Part shown: positions 42,547-51,443 of the stretch, piece by piece
Layout: every line of letters begins with the position of its first letter
Position numbering within the stretch: position 1 is the stretch's first letter
Assembly (NCBI RefSeq): GCF_002101965.1
Contig: NZ_LQQA01000009.1
Coordinates: forward strand, 62,001-126,000
Direction of reading: 5' to 3'
DNA from: Mycolicibacterium wolinskyi
GTDB lineage: Bacteria > Actinomycetota > Actinomycetes > Mycobacteriales > Mycobacteriaceae
DNA length: 64,000 nt
The notes under the pieces: model-generated
Databases searched by the model: none
What the model was told of the DNA's origin: nothing
The model's input: only the letters and a program-made list of their open reading frames with translations
Translations under genes and position numbers: made by a program

Positions 42547-44045
42547 GCTGGTGGCGTCCCTTCTGCGGGCTGTGGTGCAGGTGCTTCCGCGGGCAGAGCC
42601 GGATTCGGCGGCGGTCCGGGAGGAGCAGGAGCCTCAGCGGCAAGCGGGCCAGGTGGCGGCCCAGGTGATGGGCCGGGTTCCACGCTCGCCGGATTCAGCA
42701 TGTCCGACACGGTGTTCGGCATGTTGGGCGGTGCGTACCCGCCACCCGGAAGCATCTGTTGGGCACCTGGCGGCGGCGTGCCCGGCGGCCGTCCGGTGTA
42801 CGGAGCCGGCGGCGGCGGCCCCGGGTTGTATGCCGAGATCGATGGGGCTTGTTCCGGCGGTTCGGGCGACCCACCCACGCCACCTGGCGCCAGACCCGGT
42901 TCCGAGTAGACGATGTTCTCCGGATTGGCCGACGGCATGAGGTAGGGCGCAATGGGAAACGGCAGATAGTTGAAGTTCAACAGACGTAACGCCGGGCCCA
43001 GGTACTGCGCGCAGAGCTTCGCTGTTTCCGGTGCCGTGGTGTTCTCGATCGCACCGATCGAACCGCAGATGAAGTCCAACGGGTTGGAGAAATTGTGGAA
43101 CACGAACTGGCCCACAGCACTTCCGGTGTCCGGGTTGTAGATGTTGTACCCGTTCATGAACGCGTTGGGTGCGATGTGCAGGAGATTCTCGATGTTCAGC
43201 TTGTTGTCCACCAGAATCTGGGTGACATTGGCCAATCTCTGCACCTGCTCGGAGGTCTGATCGCGCGATCCAGCGACAAACCGCTGCACCTCGCCGACGG
43301 CCACCGACAAGTTCGTCAACGCCGCATCGAGGTCTGACCGGCTGCCATCGACCACGCTCGTCAGCGTCGCAAACCGGTCCTGGAACGACACCACCTGCTC
43401 ATTGCTGTCGCGCAGCGCGGTGACGAACGTCTGCAGGTTCTTGATGATGTCGACGATGTTGCCGCTGCCCTCAGCCAGAACGCGGGCCACCCCGGACAAC
43501 TGCGAGATGGTCTCGCGAAGCTTGTCACCGTTGCCTGCCATCGCGTTGGCGGTTCTGTCGATGAACCGCGACACCGAGGTGCCATCGACCCCGCTCTGCG
43601 GTCCGAGATCGGTGGCCAGGCGCATCAACTGTTCCTTGACCTGATCCCACTCGACCGGAATCGCGGTGCGGTCCAGGCCGATCACCGCGTCGTCGGGCAG
43701 CGTCGGCCCTTCCGACCGATAAGCCGGTGCCAGCTGCACATAGCGTGCGGCAACGAGGTTCTGCGCGACGATCACCGCCTTGGCGTCGGCCGGGATCGGC
43801 ACATCGTGATCGACCTTGAGGGTCACCCTGGTATGGGTGCCCTCCGGATTGATCGACTCGATTCTGCCGACCTTGACCCCGGAGACACGCACGTCATCAC
43901 CCGGGTAGACACCGGTCGCGGAGGTGAACAACGCCGAGATGGTCTTCGGCGCGAAGTACATCTGACGGACCAGCACCACCGCACCGACAAGAAGCAGCGC
44001 CGCCAACGCCACGGCCAACCACTTCGCCAGTCGTGTGCGGGTCAT
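42543..44045 (-). CDS. mceD: MceD-type lipid import protein
   Basis: A 500-aa protein with an N-terminal helix (WLAVALAALLLVGAVVLV), the MlaD domain (SALFTSATGVYPGDDVRVSGVKVGRIESI), a long helical tunnel region, and a strongly Pro/Gly/Ala-rich tail from about residue 410. Its ATG shares a nucleotide with the mceC stop (TGATG). Confidence 0.95.
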   Translation of the reverse strand: MTRTRLAKWLAVALAALLLVGAVVLVRQMYFAPKTISALFTSATGVYPGDDVRVSGVKVGRIESINPEGTHTRVTLKVDHDVPIPADAKAVIVAQNLVAARYVQLAPAYRSEGPTLPDDAVIGLDRTAIPVEWDQVKEQLMRLATDLGPQSGVDGTSVSRFIDRTANAMAGNGDKLRETISQLSGVARVLAEGSGNIVDIIKNLQTFVTALRDSNEQVVSFQDRFATLTSVVDGSRSDLDAALTNLSVAVGEVQRFVAGSRDQTSEQVQRLANVTQILVDNKLNIENLLHIAPNAFMNGYNIYNPDTGSAVGQFVFHNFSNPLDFICGSIGAIENTTAPETAKLCAQYLGPALRLLNFNYLPFPIAPYLMPSANPENIVYSEPGLAPGGVGGSPEPPEQAPSISAYNPGPPPPAPYTGRPPGTPPPGAQQMLPGGGYAPPNMPNTVSDMLNPASVEPGPSPGPPPGPLAAEAPAPPGPPPNPALPAEAPAPQPAEGTPPA

Positions 44046-45127
44046 CAGCGCGAACCTCCCGGAATCCCGTTGTAGGGCAATGGCAATTCAGCGCGCGGCC
44101 CGGCATTGTCCGGCGGCTGGCCCGCGTTCTCCCCGCGCCGGAATCCCAATGCGTAGTCGAAGAACGGCTGCAGCAGCTGCGCGGGTTGCAGGTTGGGCAC
44201 GTAGGCGTTGTAGTACGGACCGTTGGCCAGAGTCTCGGCCTGACTCAGCTGGAACTTCTTCATGTCGGGCAAAGCCTTTGTGATGTTGTCCCGGTTGCGT
44301 TCGAGCATCGCGGTGACCGAGTTGAGCCGCTTCAGTGTCGGTGCCAGCTGCGCTTCGTTGTCGGCGACGAGTCCGGTGAGCTGTTCCGAGACCGCGGCCG
44401 TGTTGGCCAGGAGGTCGACGATCGCCTCACGTCGGTCGTTCAGCACCCCGAGCAAGTCATTGGCGTTGAGGATCAACGTGTTCAGCTGCTGACTGCGCTG
44501 CGACAGCACGACGGTTACGTCGCTGGCGCTCTTCAGCAGATCGGCCAGGCTCTCGTTGCGGCCGTTGATCGAACGCGACAGTCGGCTCAGCCCGTCGAAC
44601 GTCGGCCCGAGCCTGGGCGCGAGTTGATCGATAGTCGCCGAGAGCGTGTCCAGGGACTGGTTCAACGACGCCGTATCGGTGCCCGCCGTGTTCGTGGTCA
44701 AGTCGCTCACCGCATCAGTGAGCGAATACGGCGAAGACGTCCGAGATGTCGGGATCACATCGGTGCTTCGGAGCGTTCCATTGCCATCCGATTCGAGCGT
44801 GAGCACACGCTCACCGAGCAGCGACCCGGTCCGGATGTGCGCTGTGGTCAGCGATCCCAGCGGATACCTGCCCTCGGTGGTGAACGTGACGAGCGCGTCG
44901 CCGTTCTCCAGGGACACACCGGTGACAGAGCCGATCTTGATGCCGGACAGCGTGACGTCGTTGCCGACGGCGATGCCGCCGGCCTCGGTGAACAACGCCT
45001 GGTGGCGGACGGAGGTGGCCCACTGCACCAACCGCTCGGGTTGCAGCCCGACGGCGATGACGAGAATCATCAGCACGACGCCGATGAAACCGGCCTTGAT
45101 CAGATTCGATTCGCGGTACTTGAGCAT
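44045..45127 (-). CDS. mceC: MceC-type lipid import protein
   Basis: A 360-aa protein. ATG at 45127 is chosen over one five codons upstream because it overlaps the mceB stop as TGATG, the pattern used elsewhere in this operon. The product begins MLKYRESNLIKAGFIGVVLMILVIAVG, then the MlaD domain (TEAGGIAVGNDVTLSGIKIGSVTGV) and a helical region with short C-terminus. Confidence 0.94.
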   Translation of the reverse strand: MLKYRESNLIKAGFIGVVLMILVIAVGLQPERLVQWATSVRHQALFTEAGGIAVGNDVTLSGIKIGSVTGVSLENGDALVTFTTEGRYPLGSLTTAHIRTGSLLGERVLTLESDGNGTLRSTDVIPTSRTSSPYSLTDAVSDLTTNTAGTDTASLNQSLDTLSATIDQLAPRLGPTFDGLSRLSRSINGRNESLADLLKSASDVTVVLSQRSQQLNTLILNANDLLGVLNDRREAIVDLLANTAAVSEQLTGLVADNEAQLAPTLKRLNSVTAMLERNRDNITKALPDMKKFQLSQAETLANGPYYNAYVPNLQPAQLLQPFFDYALGFRRGENAGQPPDNAGPRAELPLPYNGIPGGSR

Positions 45128-46152
45128 CAGGGCTCCGCGCACCTCCCGCCTTCTTGTTTGATCATGGGGAAGACCGCGGTCCGGCCCTGCAGATCGGTGA
45201 CGCGAAGCGAGATACCGCAGACGTAGTACATGATCCAGCTGCCGTAGGAGCCCAGCCGGGCGAGCTTGCGGAAGTTGTCTGGGGCTTTCTGCAACCCCCG
45301 GTCCAGCACGATCTGATGGTCGTCGAGCAGCGTTGCCGTTCGGTTGAGTTCGGCGATCGTGCCCTTGAGCGGCGGTCGGGCTTCGGTCAGCAGGCTTGCG
45401 ATCGATGCGGTTCCGTTGTCCAGGGCCGTGATCGCGGTCCCGATCGGATCCCGATCCTGCGACAAGCCACTGATCAGTTGCTCGAGGCGGTCGACGGTTC
45501 CGTCGAACTTTTCGCCGTCCTTGGCGATCGTTTCGACCACGGTGTTGAGGCTGTCGATCAGCTGCTGGATCACTTGATCGTTGTCCGCCAACGTGTTCGA
45601 GAACGAGGACGTCTTGGAGAGCAGCGAGTCAAGGGTGTTGCCCTGGCCCTGGAGGATCTGGATCAACGAGGACGTCAACGCATTGACATCCTGCGGGTTG
45701 AGTCCTTGGATCACCGGCCGCAGGCCGCCCAGCAGCAGATCGAGGTCGAGCGCGCTTGCGGTGCGGTCCTTGGGGATCTGCGATCCGGCGGGAAGCAGCC
45801 TGGTCGATCCTGGGCCGTCGATCAGTTCGAGGTAACGGTCGCCGACCAGGTTCAGATAGCGCACTGCGGCCTTCGTACCGGTCGTCAGTGCGATGTTGCG
45901 GTCGGCGTCGAATTCGACCAAGACGGACTTGTCCGATTGCAGCGAGACACCTTTGACAGTGCCGACCCGAACACCGGCCACTCGCACCGAATCACCGGCC
46001 TTCAGCCGCGATGCGTCACCGAACACCGCCGAGTAACTCGAGTAGGAGCCGCCGCGGTACTCGGAGAACGTCATGAACAGGAACGCGGTGAGCACCGCCA
46101 TGACCGTGGCGAACACCCCGAACTTGATGAACGTGCTTGCGATGCGGCTCAT
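45127..46152 (-). CDS. mceB: MceB-type lipid import protein
   Basis: A 341-aa protein with an N-terminal anchor (FGVFATVMAVLTAFLFM), the MlaD domain (YSAVFGDASRLKAGDSVRVAGVRVGTVKGV), helical tunnel segment (LNTVVETIAKDGEKFDGTVDRLEQLI) and a short C-terminus with two cysteines. Start overlaps the mceA stop by 4 nt (ATGA). Confidence 0.95.
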   Translation of the reverse strand: MSRIASTFIKFGVFATVMAVLTAFLFMTFSEYRGGSYSSYSAVFGDASRLKAGDSVRVAGVRVGTVKGVSLQSDKSVLVEFDADRNIALTTGTKAAVRYLNLVGDRYLELIDGPGSTRLLPAGSQIPKDRTASALDLDLLLGGLRPVIQGLNPQDVNALTSSLIQILQGQGNTLDSLLSKTSSFSNTLADNDQVIQQLIDSLNTVVETIAKDGEKFDGTVDRLEQLISGLSQDRDPIGTAITALDNGTASIASLLTEARPPLKGTIAELNRTATLLDDHQIVLDRGLQKAPDNFRKLARLGSYGSWIMYYVCGISLRVTDLQGRTAVFPMIKQEGGRCAEP

Positions 46153-47423
46153 CCGGGCTGTCCGATCTGTGTGGTGTTACGCGGCGGACCGTCCAGCGGA
46201 CCGAACAGCAGCTGCTTGAGGCCGTCGGAGTTCAGCAGGATGCCCTGATTGCCGTATTGCCACGGGTTGGCGTCGGTGTCGGTGACGAGGTACTTGGCCT
46301 TGTTGCCGAAGCCGACGTTGGGCAGGCCCATGCAGTGTGGCCCGCCTTTGGCCGCCACCTTGGGCAGATTCGACGGGTAGCGGTAACGCTCGATTCCGAG
46401 CGTGAACGCGACGTTGACGAGCACACCGGGATCGGGAGCAGGCGGCTGGTTTTTCGCCACCACCATGCCCTCAAGGGCACAGTTGAGCCCGGGTGCGTAC
46501 TCATTGAGCAGATTGGTGGTGGGCACCAACAGATCCAGCACAGTACTCAACGCCTGCCGGTTGCTGCCGACGACGTCGTTGCCGACGTCGGCCAGGCCGA
46601 TCGAACTGACGAGGAACGTATCGAGGTTCTGCTGCTCGGCCACGATGCTGTCGCTGATGCGGTTCGTGTTGTCGACGGTCTTGAGCAGATCGGGTGCGGC
46701 GTCGCCGTAGGCGTTGGACACCGCCGCCATCGATTCGATGTCACGGCTCAGGTTCGGCAGGCTCGGTTCGAGTTTCTCCAGCAGGGCCTCGAAATCCGTC
46801 AGGGTCTGCCCCATCTGTTCGCCGCGTCCGGAGAATGCGGCCGACATGGCGCCGAGAGTCTCGTTCAGTTTGACCGGGTCGATCTTGTCCAACACCCGGG
46901 TGAGCTGTTGAAACACCGTGTTGATCTCGACGGTGACGTGCTGGCCCTCAAGCACCTGCCCCGGCTGCATGGTCCCGGACGGATTCTCGGGTGCGACGAG
47001 ATTGACGAACTTCGCACCGAATACGGTCGACGACGCGATGTCGGCCTGGACGTTTCCCGGTATCAGGCGCAACTGCGACGGATTCATCTCCAGGTGCAGC
47101 GCCGCCCGGCCGTCCGGCAACGACTCGATAGAGGACACCGTGCCCACCTGCACGCCGCGCATCTTGACCTTGGCGTCCGGGTTCATCACCAGACCGGCAC
47201 GATCCGAGATCACGGTGATGGGTTCGGTTTTGGTGAAGCTCCCGCGGAAAAGGGCGACCGCCAGAGCGATGATCAGGCCGACCACGAGAACCGTGCCCAG
47301 ACCTGCCAGCGGACGGGCGTAACCGCTCGCTCCGAAGCTGCGGCCGGGCCGCGCCGCGACCGGCGCTGCCGCGCTGGTGGTTTCGGACCGGTGGGCCGGG
47401 CCCGGGCCGATGTTACGTGTCAC
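46149..47423 (-). CDS. mceA: MceA-type lipid import protein
   Basis: A 424-aa protein: cytoplasmic Ala/Pro/Arg-rich leader, membrane helix (VLVVGLIIALAVALF), MlaD domain (VISDRAGLVMNPDAKVKMRGVQVGTVSSI), helical region and C-terminal domain (NCALEGMVVAKNQPP). The MlaD motif RGVQVG is typical of MceA. GTG start with GGGAG 6 nt upstream, 17 nt after yrbEB. The mce operon is complete A-F. I did not assign it to a numbered mce class. Confidence 0.95.
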   Translation of the reverse strand: MTRNIGPGPAHRSETTSAAAPVAARPGRSFGASGYARPLAGLGTVLVVGLIIALAVALFRGSFTKTEPITVISDRAGLVMNPDAKVKMRGVQVGTVSSIESLPDGRAALHLEMNPSQLRLIPGNVQADIASSTVFGAKFVNLVAPENPSGTMQPGQVLEGQHVTVEINTVFQQLTRVLDKIDPVKLNETLGAMSAAFSGRGEQMGQTLTDFEALLEKLEPSLPNLSRDIESMAAVSNAYGDAAPDLLKTVDNTNRISDSIVAEQQNLDTFLVSSIGLADVGNDVVGSNRQALSTVLDLLVPTTNLLNEYAPGLNCALEGMVVAKNQPPAPDPGVLVNVAFTLGIERYRYPSNLPKVAAKGGPHCMGLPNVGFGNKAKYLVTDTDANPWQYGNQGILLNSDGLKQLLFGPLDGPPRNTTQIGQPG

Positions 47424-47440
47424 TGTGTTCTCCCTGCCCG

Positions 47441-48298
47441 CTAGCCGCTCAGGTTGAAGTTTCCGTTGGAGCCGTACACCGACAGTGACACCAGAAGCGT
47501 CACCGACACCACGACGATCAGCGACGTGCGCACCGCGTTACCCACGGCCACGCCCACACCGGAGGGTCCGCCCGAGGCGAAGTACCCGAAATAGGTATGT
47601 ATCAGAAGAATTGTGAGAGCCATCAGCACCGCCTGCAGGAACGACCACAACAGGTCGATCGGGTTCAGGAAGGTGTTGAAGTAGTGGTCGTAGAGGCCAC
47701 CGGATTGGCCGAGCAGCACCACTGTCGTGAACTGCGATGCGAGGAACGACAAGATCACCGCGATCGCGTACAGCGGGGTGATCGCGATCATCCCGGCCAC
47801 GATGCGCGTACTCACGAGATACTCGACCGGCCGGATCGCCATCGATTCGAGCGCATCGATCTCCTCGTTGATCCGCATCGCACCGAGCTGCGCGGTCACG
47901 CCCGCACCGAATGTCGCGGCCAGGCCGATGCCGGCCACCACGGGGGCTGCGATCCGGACGTTGATGAATGCCGCGAGGAAGCCGGTCAGTGCCTCGATGC
48001 CGATGTTGCCGAGCGACGAGTAACCCTGGATCGCCAGGACGCCACCGGTCGCGAGCGTCAAGAACCCCACGATCACGACGGTGCCGCCGATCATCGCCAA
48101 TGTGCCAGCACCCATGGAGATCTCGGCGATCAACCGCACGAGTTCCTTGCGGTAGTGGATCGCGGCGTGCGGCGTGCCGGCAAGCGCCTTGACATAGAAC
48201 AGGGTGTGGTCGCCGACCCGGCTCAACGTCGAAACCGGCTTGGTGAACTGCCGGGCCAGCCGCGGGTAGGTGCTCCGCAGAATCGTCGTCGTTCCCAT
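47441..48298 (-). CDS. yrbEB: YrbEB permease of the Mce importer
   Basis: A 285-aa MlaE-family integral membrane protein, the second permease subunit. The conserved coupling segment is MRINEEIDALESMAIRPVEYLVSTR, which interacts with the MceG/Mkl ATPase, itself encoded elsewhere. About five membrane helices. It follows yrbEA with a 3-nt gap. Confidence 0.95.
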   Translation of the reverse strand: MGTTTILRSTYPRLARQFTKPVSTLSRVGDHTLFYVKALAGTPHAAIHYRKELVRLIAEISMGAGTLAMIGGTVVIVGFLTLATGGVLAIQGYSSLGNIGIEALTGFLAAFINVRIAAPVVAGIGLAATFGAGVTAQLGAMRINEEIDALESMAIRPVEYLVSTRIVAGMIAITPLYAIAVILSFLASQFTTVVLLGQSGGLYDHYFNTFLNPIDLLWSFLQAVLMALTILLIHTYFGYFASGGPSGVGVAVGNAVRTSLIVVVSVTLLVSLSVYGSNGNFNLSG

Positions 48299-48301
48299 GC
48301 G

Positions 48302-49099
48302 CTAGCTCGCCGTCATCCGGATGCCGATGGCCGTGACCACCACGTTGATGACGAACAGCGCCATGAACGCATACACCACCGTCTCGTTGACCGCGTTGCC
48401 CACCGCCTTCGCGCCGCCACCGACGATCGTCAGACCTCGATAGCACGCGACCAGACCCGCGATCAGCCCGAACAACGCGGCCTTGACACAGGAGATGATC
48501 ACCTCGGGCACGCCGGTCAGCAGTGTGATTCCCGCCGCGAACGCTCCCGGGTTCACATCCTGGATGAACACCGAGAACACGTAGCCACCCAAGATCCCGA
48601 TGATCACGACCAAGCTGTTCAGCAGCAACGCGACTAAGCCGGAGGCGAGGATCCGCGGTGTCACCAACCGCTGCACCGGATTGATGCCGAGCACCTCCAT
48701 GGCGTCGATCTCCTCGCGGATGGTGCGCGACCCCAGGTCGGCGCACATGGCGGTCGCGCCGGCGCCCGCCACGATCAGCACCGTCACCATCGGCCCCAGC
48801 TGGGTGACGGCGCCGAATGCCGCACCCGCGCCGGACAGGTCGGCCGCGCCGAGCTCGCGCAAGAGGATGTTCAATGTGAACGACACGAGCACCGTGAACG
48901 GGATCGCCACCAGAAGTGTCGGCGCCATCGAAACCCGCGCGACAAACCAGCACTGGTCCAGGAACTCCCGGCCCTGGAACGGCCGCCGGAACGCGAACCG
49001 GATCGCGTCGAGCGACATCGCGAACAGGGCCCCGACGGCCTGCATCGGCCCGGACATGTTACGCACCAGTGGCACGCCGATCGACCATCTATCTGCCAT
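48302..49099 (-). CDS. yrbEA: YrbEA permease of the Mce importer
   Basis: A 265-aa MlaE-family permease. The coupling segment is SRTIREEIDAMEVLGINPVQRLVTPR. ATG 49099 (MADRWSIGVPLVRNMSG) overlaps the end of the upstream thiolase by 11 nt and is preceded by GGAAGGACC. YrbEA and YrbEB form the membrane channel of the importer. Most mce operons begin with yrbEA, while here it lies inside a longer operon with enzymes. Confidence 0.95.
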   Translation of the reverse strand: MADRWSIGVPLVRNMSGPMQAVGALFAMSLDAIRFAFRRPFQGREFLDQCWFVARVSMAPTLLVAIPFTVLVSFTLNILLRELGAADLSGAGAAFGAVTQLGPMVTVLIVAGAGATAMCADLGSRTIREEIDAMEVLGINPVQRLVTPRILASGLVALLLNSLVVIIGILGGYVFSVFIQDVNPGAFAAGITLLTGVPEVIISCVKAALFGLIAGLVACYRGLTIVGGGAKAVGNAVNETVVYAFMALFVINVVVTAIGIRMTAS

Positions 49100-50258
49100 T
49101 GGCGTTTGGTCCTTCCAAGATGGTGACCGCCGACACCGCTGTCGGTCCGCCGATGTTGTGGGCCAAGCCGATTCGTGCCCCGTCGACCTGGTTGGCCGCC
49201 TCCCCGCGCAACTGCTCGAACAGTTCGACGCACTGCGCGACCCCCGTCGCACCAGGCGGGTGACCCTTGGCCTTGAGCCCACCGCTGGTATTCACCGGTA
49301 GCGCTCCGCCCATGCTGGTGACCTCGGCCTCGACGAGCTTGTGCGCCTCGAAGCGGTCGGCGAATCCGAGATCTTCGTAGCTCATCAGCTCGATACCGGT
49401 GAAGTAGTCGTGCACCTCGGCGACGTCGATGTCGCCCGGTGTCAGACCGGCCATGCCGAACGCCCGCTTGGCCGCACGGACGGTGGCCGGAAACGTCGTC
49501 ATGTCGGGCTTGTGCGGATACATCACCGAGTCGAGGCCGAGTCCGACGCCGCGGACCCACACCGGGCGGTCGGTGAACCGGTCGACGACGTCCTCGGCGG
49601 CGAGCACCAGGGCCGCCGCACCGTCACTCTGTGGCGCACAGTCATACAGCCCGAACGGGTTCACCACGATCGGGGCGGACAGCGCCTGCTCGACGGTGAT
49701 CTCGAAACGCAACCGCGCCTTCGGATTGTCGACCGCGTTGCGGTGGTTCTTGACCGCGATCATCGCGAGATGTTCGCGGGTGGCCGGCGACTCGTGCAGA
49801 TAGCGCCGGACATGCATGGCGAAGCCGGCCGGGGCGACCAGCCCGAGCGGGTAGTCCCACGCCATGTCGCGGGTCTGGGCCTCCCAGCCCCACAGCATGC
49901 TGTTGGTCGCAACCTCACGGAGCTTGTCGGCACCCATCACCAACGCGACGTCCGCCGCACCCGACGCGATGCCGTACAACGCGTTGCGCACCGCATCATT
50001 GCCGGTGGCACAGGAATTCTCGATGTGGGTGACCGGGATGTCGGTCAGCCCGAGCGTGTCGGCGAGGACACCGGCCGGAAACCCGTCCGTCGTTCCCATC
50101 GCCCCGAACCACGCCGCGTCGATGTCGTCCCGGTCGATGCCCTTGTCGACACTGGCAGCACACTCCGAGAACGCCACGGGCAAAAGGTCTTTGATGCCGA
50201 GTGCGAAATGCTCGGCGAAGGGCGTCATCCCGGCGCCGACGACGGCGACGCGCCTCAC
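49089..50258 (-). CDS. SCP-x-type thiolase / lipid-transfer acetyl-CoA acetyltransferase
   Basis: A 389-aa thiolase-fold enzyme. The nucleophile is C83 in NSCATGND, with later catalytic histidines in AEVHDYFTGIE and KGHPPGATG, so unlike the Ltp protein at 31272 this one looks fully competent for thiolysis or condensation. The final element is GLAHNIGGPT. It overlaps the upstream synthase-like/OB gene by 4 nt and yrbEA by 11 nt. Predicted role: thiolytic release of a short-chain acyl-CoA from a beta-keto acyl-CoA, probably in complex with the upstream OB-fold protein. Confidence 0.9.
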   Translation of the reverse strand: MRRVAVVGAGMTPFAEHFALGIKDLLPVAFSECAASVDKGIDRDDIDAAWFGAMGTTDGFPAGVLADTLGLTDIPVTHIENSCATGNDAVRNALYGIASGAADVALVMGADKLREVATNSMLWGWEAQTRDMAWDYPLGLVAPAGFAMHVRRYLHESPATREHLAMIAVKNHRNAVDNPKARLRFEITVEQALSAPIVVNPFGLYDCAPQSDGAAALVLAAEDVVDRFTDRPVWVRGVGLGLDSVMYPHKPDMTTFPATVRAAKRAFGMAGLTPGDIDVAEVHDYFTGIELMSYEDLGFADRFEAHKLVEAEVTSMGGALPVNTSGGLKAKGHPPGATGVAQCVELFEQLRGEAANQVDGARIGLAHNIGGPTAVSAVTILEGPNANGR

Positions 50259-51430
50259 GCCGCGGCCTCCGGCTCGAAGGCATAACCGTAGTCGGGCACG
50301 CCGGACCGGACGGCGATGCGACGCAACACCATTCGGCCCCGGTCGCCGATGTCGACCGAGCCGGGCTCGGCCCCCGTGACTTTCACGAGTGCGCGGACGC
50401 CGACACCGTCGAGTTCGACGATGACGAGCGAGTACGGCGTGCGCAGACCGGGAACCGGGATCTGGACGGTCACCTCCGTATAGACCGTCCCCGTCCGTGG
50501 CAGCGGTACGAGCTCGTACTCGGTGTTCAGCGACCCGTCCGCGCCGACCCGGAAGCGGGGCGGGAAGTCCAGATCACCCGGCGATCCGGCGTATTGCCCT
50601 GCCTCCCAACGAACTTTGGCTTCGAAGGCACGCTCGTACGCCGCAAGCGAGATCTGCAGGTCCGCACCGGGAGTAACCGTGCCCTCGGGCATCTGGCGCA
50701 CCTCCCGCTCCATCCGGATCACCTGTGCCGTGCCACCCGCGACGGTGACACCTGACAGGCTGGCCTGCTCGACCGCAACCAAGGGGCCGATGGTATCCGA
50801 CTCGGCCAATGACGCGAGGGCAAATAAGCCAGAACTTGCTCCGGTAGTTGGTAATTGACGCGGAGTGCCCTGACACAACTCCGCGGCCTTGTCGTGATCG
50901 ACCCCGGCCAGTTGCACCGGCGTGTCCAGCCAGGCCGCCGCCAGTGAGGTCAACAGGCCGCGCTCGTGCAGCAGTCGCGGATCGCCGTAATCGTGCACGA
51001 CGCCGCCCACATTGCGGGTTCGCACCGGCAGGCTGCGCGCTACCCGTGCCGCGGTCCGCACCCGCAGTCCGTCCTCCGCGGTGAGGATCGCCGCCGCCCC
51101 CGCCGGGTCGAGGTCGACGCCGATGATCAGCGTGCGCGGTCGCGCCGAGCTCACCGCGTCGAGGGTGGCCGGCGCACCGCCGAGACGTTCGTTCACCTCG
51201 AGCTCCGGATCGAGGCCGAGACCGGCGAGCAGCACGGCCGCGTTACTGCTCTCCACCAGCGGAAGATCACGGCTGACCAGCACCACCCGCTCGACGGCAC
51301 CACCCGGGCTCAACGCCGCCCGGCCGGCCTCGACGGCCAGGGTGATGGCGTCTTCGTCATCGCCGGCTGACCGCCGGTGCCGGGTGCCCCAGCACGGCAG
51401 GTAAGTCCCGATGGACGTGATGTACGGCAT
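50255..51430 (-). CDS. Synthase-like/OB-fold (DUF35) fusion protein
   Basis: A 391-aa protein. The N-terminal two thirds resemble a ketoacyl or HMG-CoA synthase fold (ITSIGTYLPCWG, then AITLAVEAGRAAL, RTLIIGVDLDP), but I see no N-x-C-x-x-G nucleophile block, so it may be inactive. The C-terminal part has the OB fold of DUF35 (VYTEVTVQIPVPGLRTPYSLVIVELDGVGVRALVKV) without the zinc-ribbon cysteines usually before it. Such fusions accompany thiolases and may act as scaffold or CoA-presenting subunit. It overlaps the thiolase gene by 4 nt. Confidence 0.75.
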   Translation of the reverse strand: MPYITSIGTYLPCWGTRHRRSAGDDEDAITLAVEAGRAALSPGGAVERVVLVSRDLPLVESSNAAVLLAGLGLDPELEVNERLGGAPATLDAVSSARPRTLIIGVDLDPAGAAAILTAEDGLRVRTAARVARSLPVRTRNVGGVVHDYGDPRLLHERGLLTSLAAAWLDTPVQLAGVDHDKAAELCQGTPRQLPTTGASSGLFALASLAESDTIGPLVAVEQASLSGVTVAGGTAQVIRMEREVRQMPEGTVTPGADLQISLAAYERAFEAKVRWEAGQYAGSPGDLDFPPRFRVGADGSLNTEYELVPLPRTGTVYTEVTVQIPVPGLRTPYSLVIVELDGVGVRALVKVTGAEPGSVDIGDRGRMVLRRIAVRSGVPDYGYAFEPEAAA

Positions 51431-51443
51431 GATCGAACCTGGA

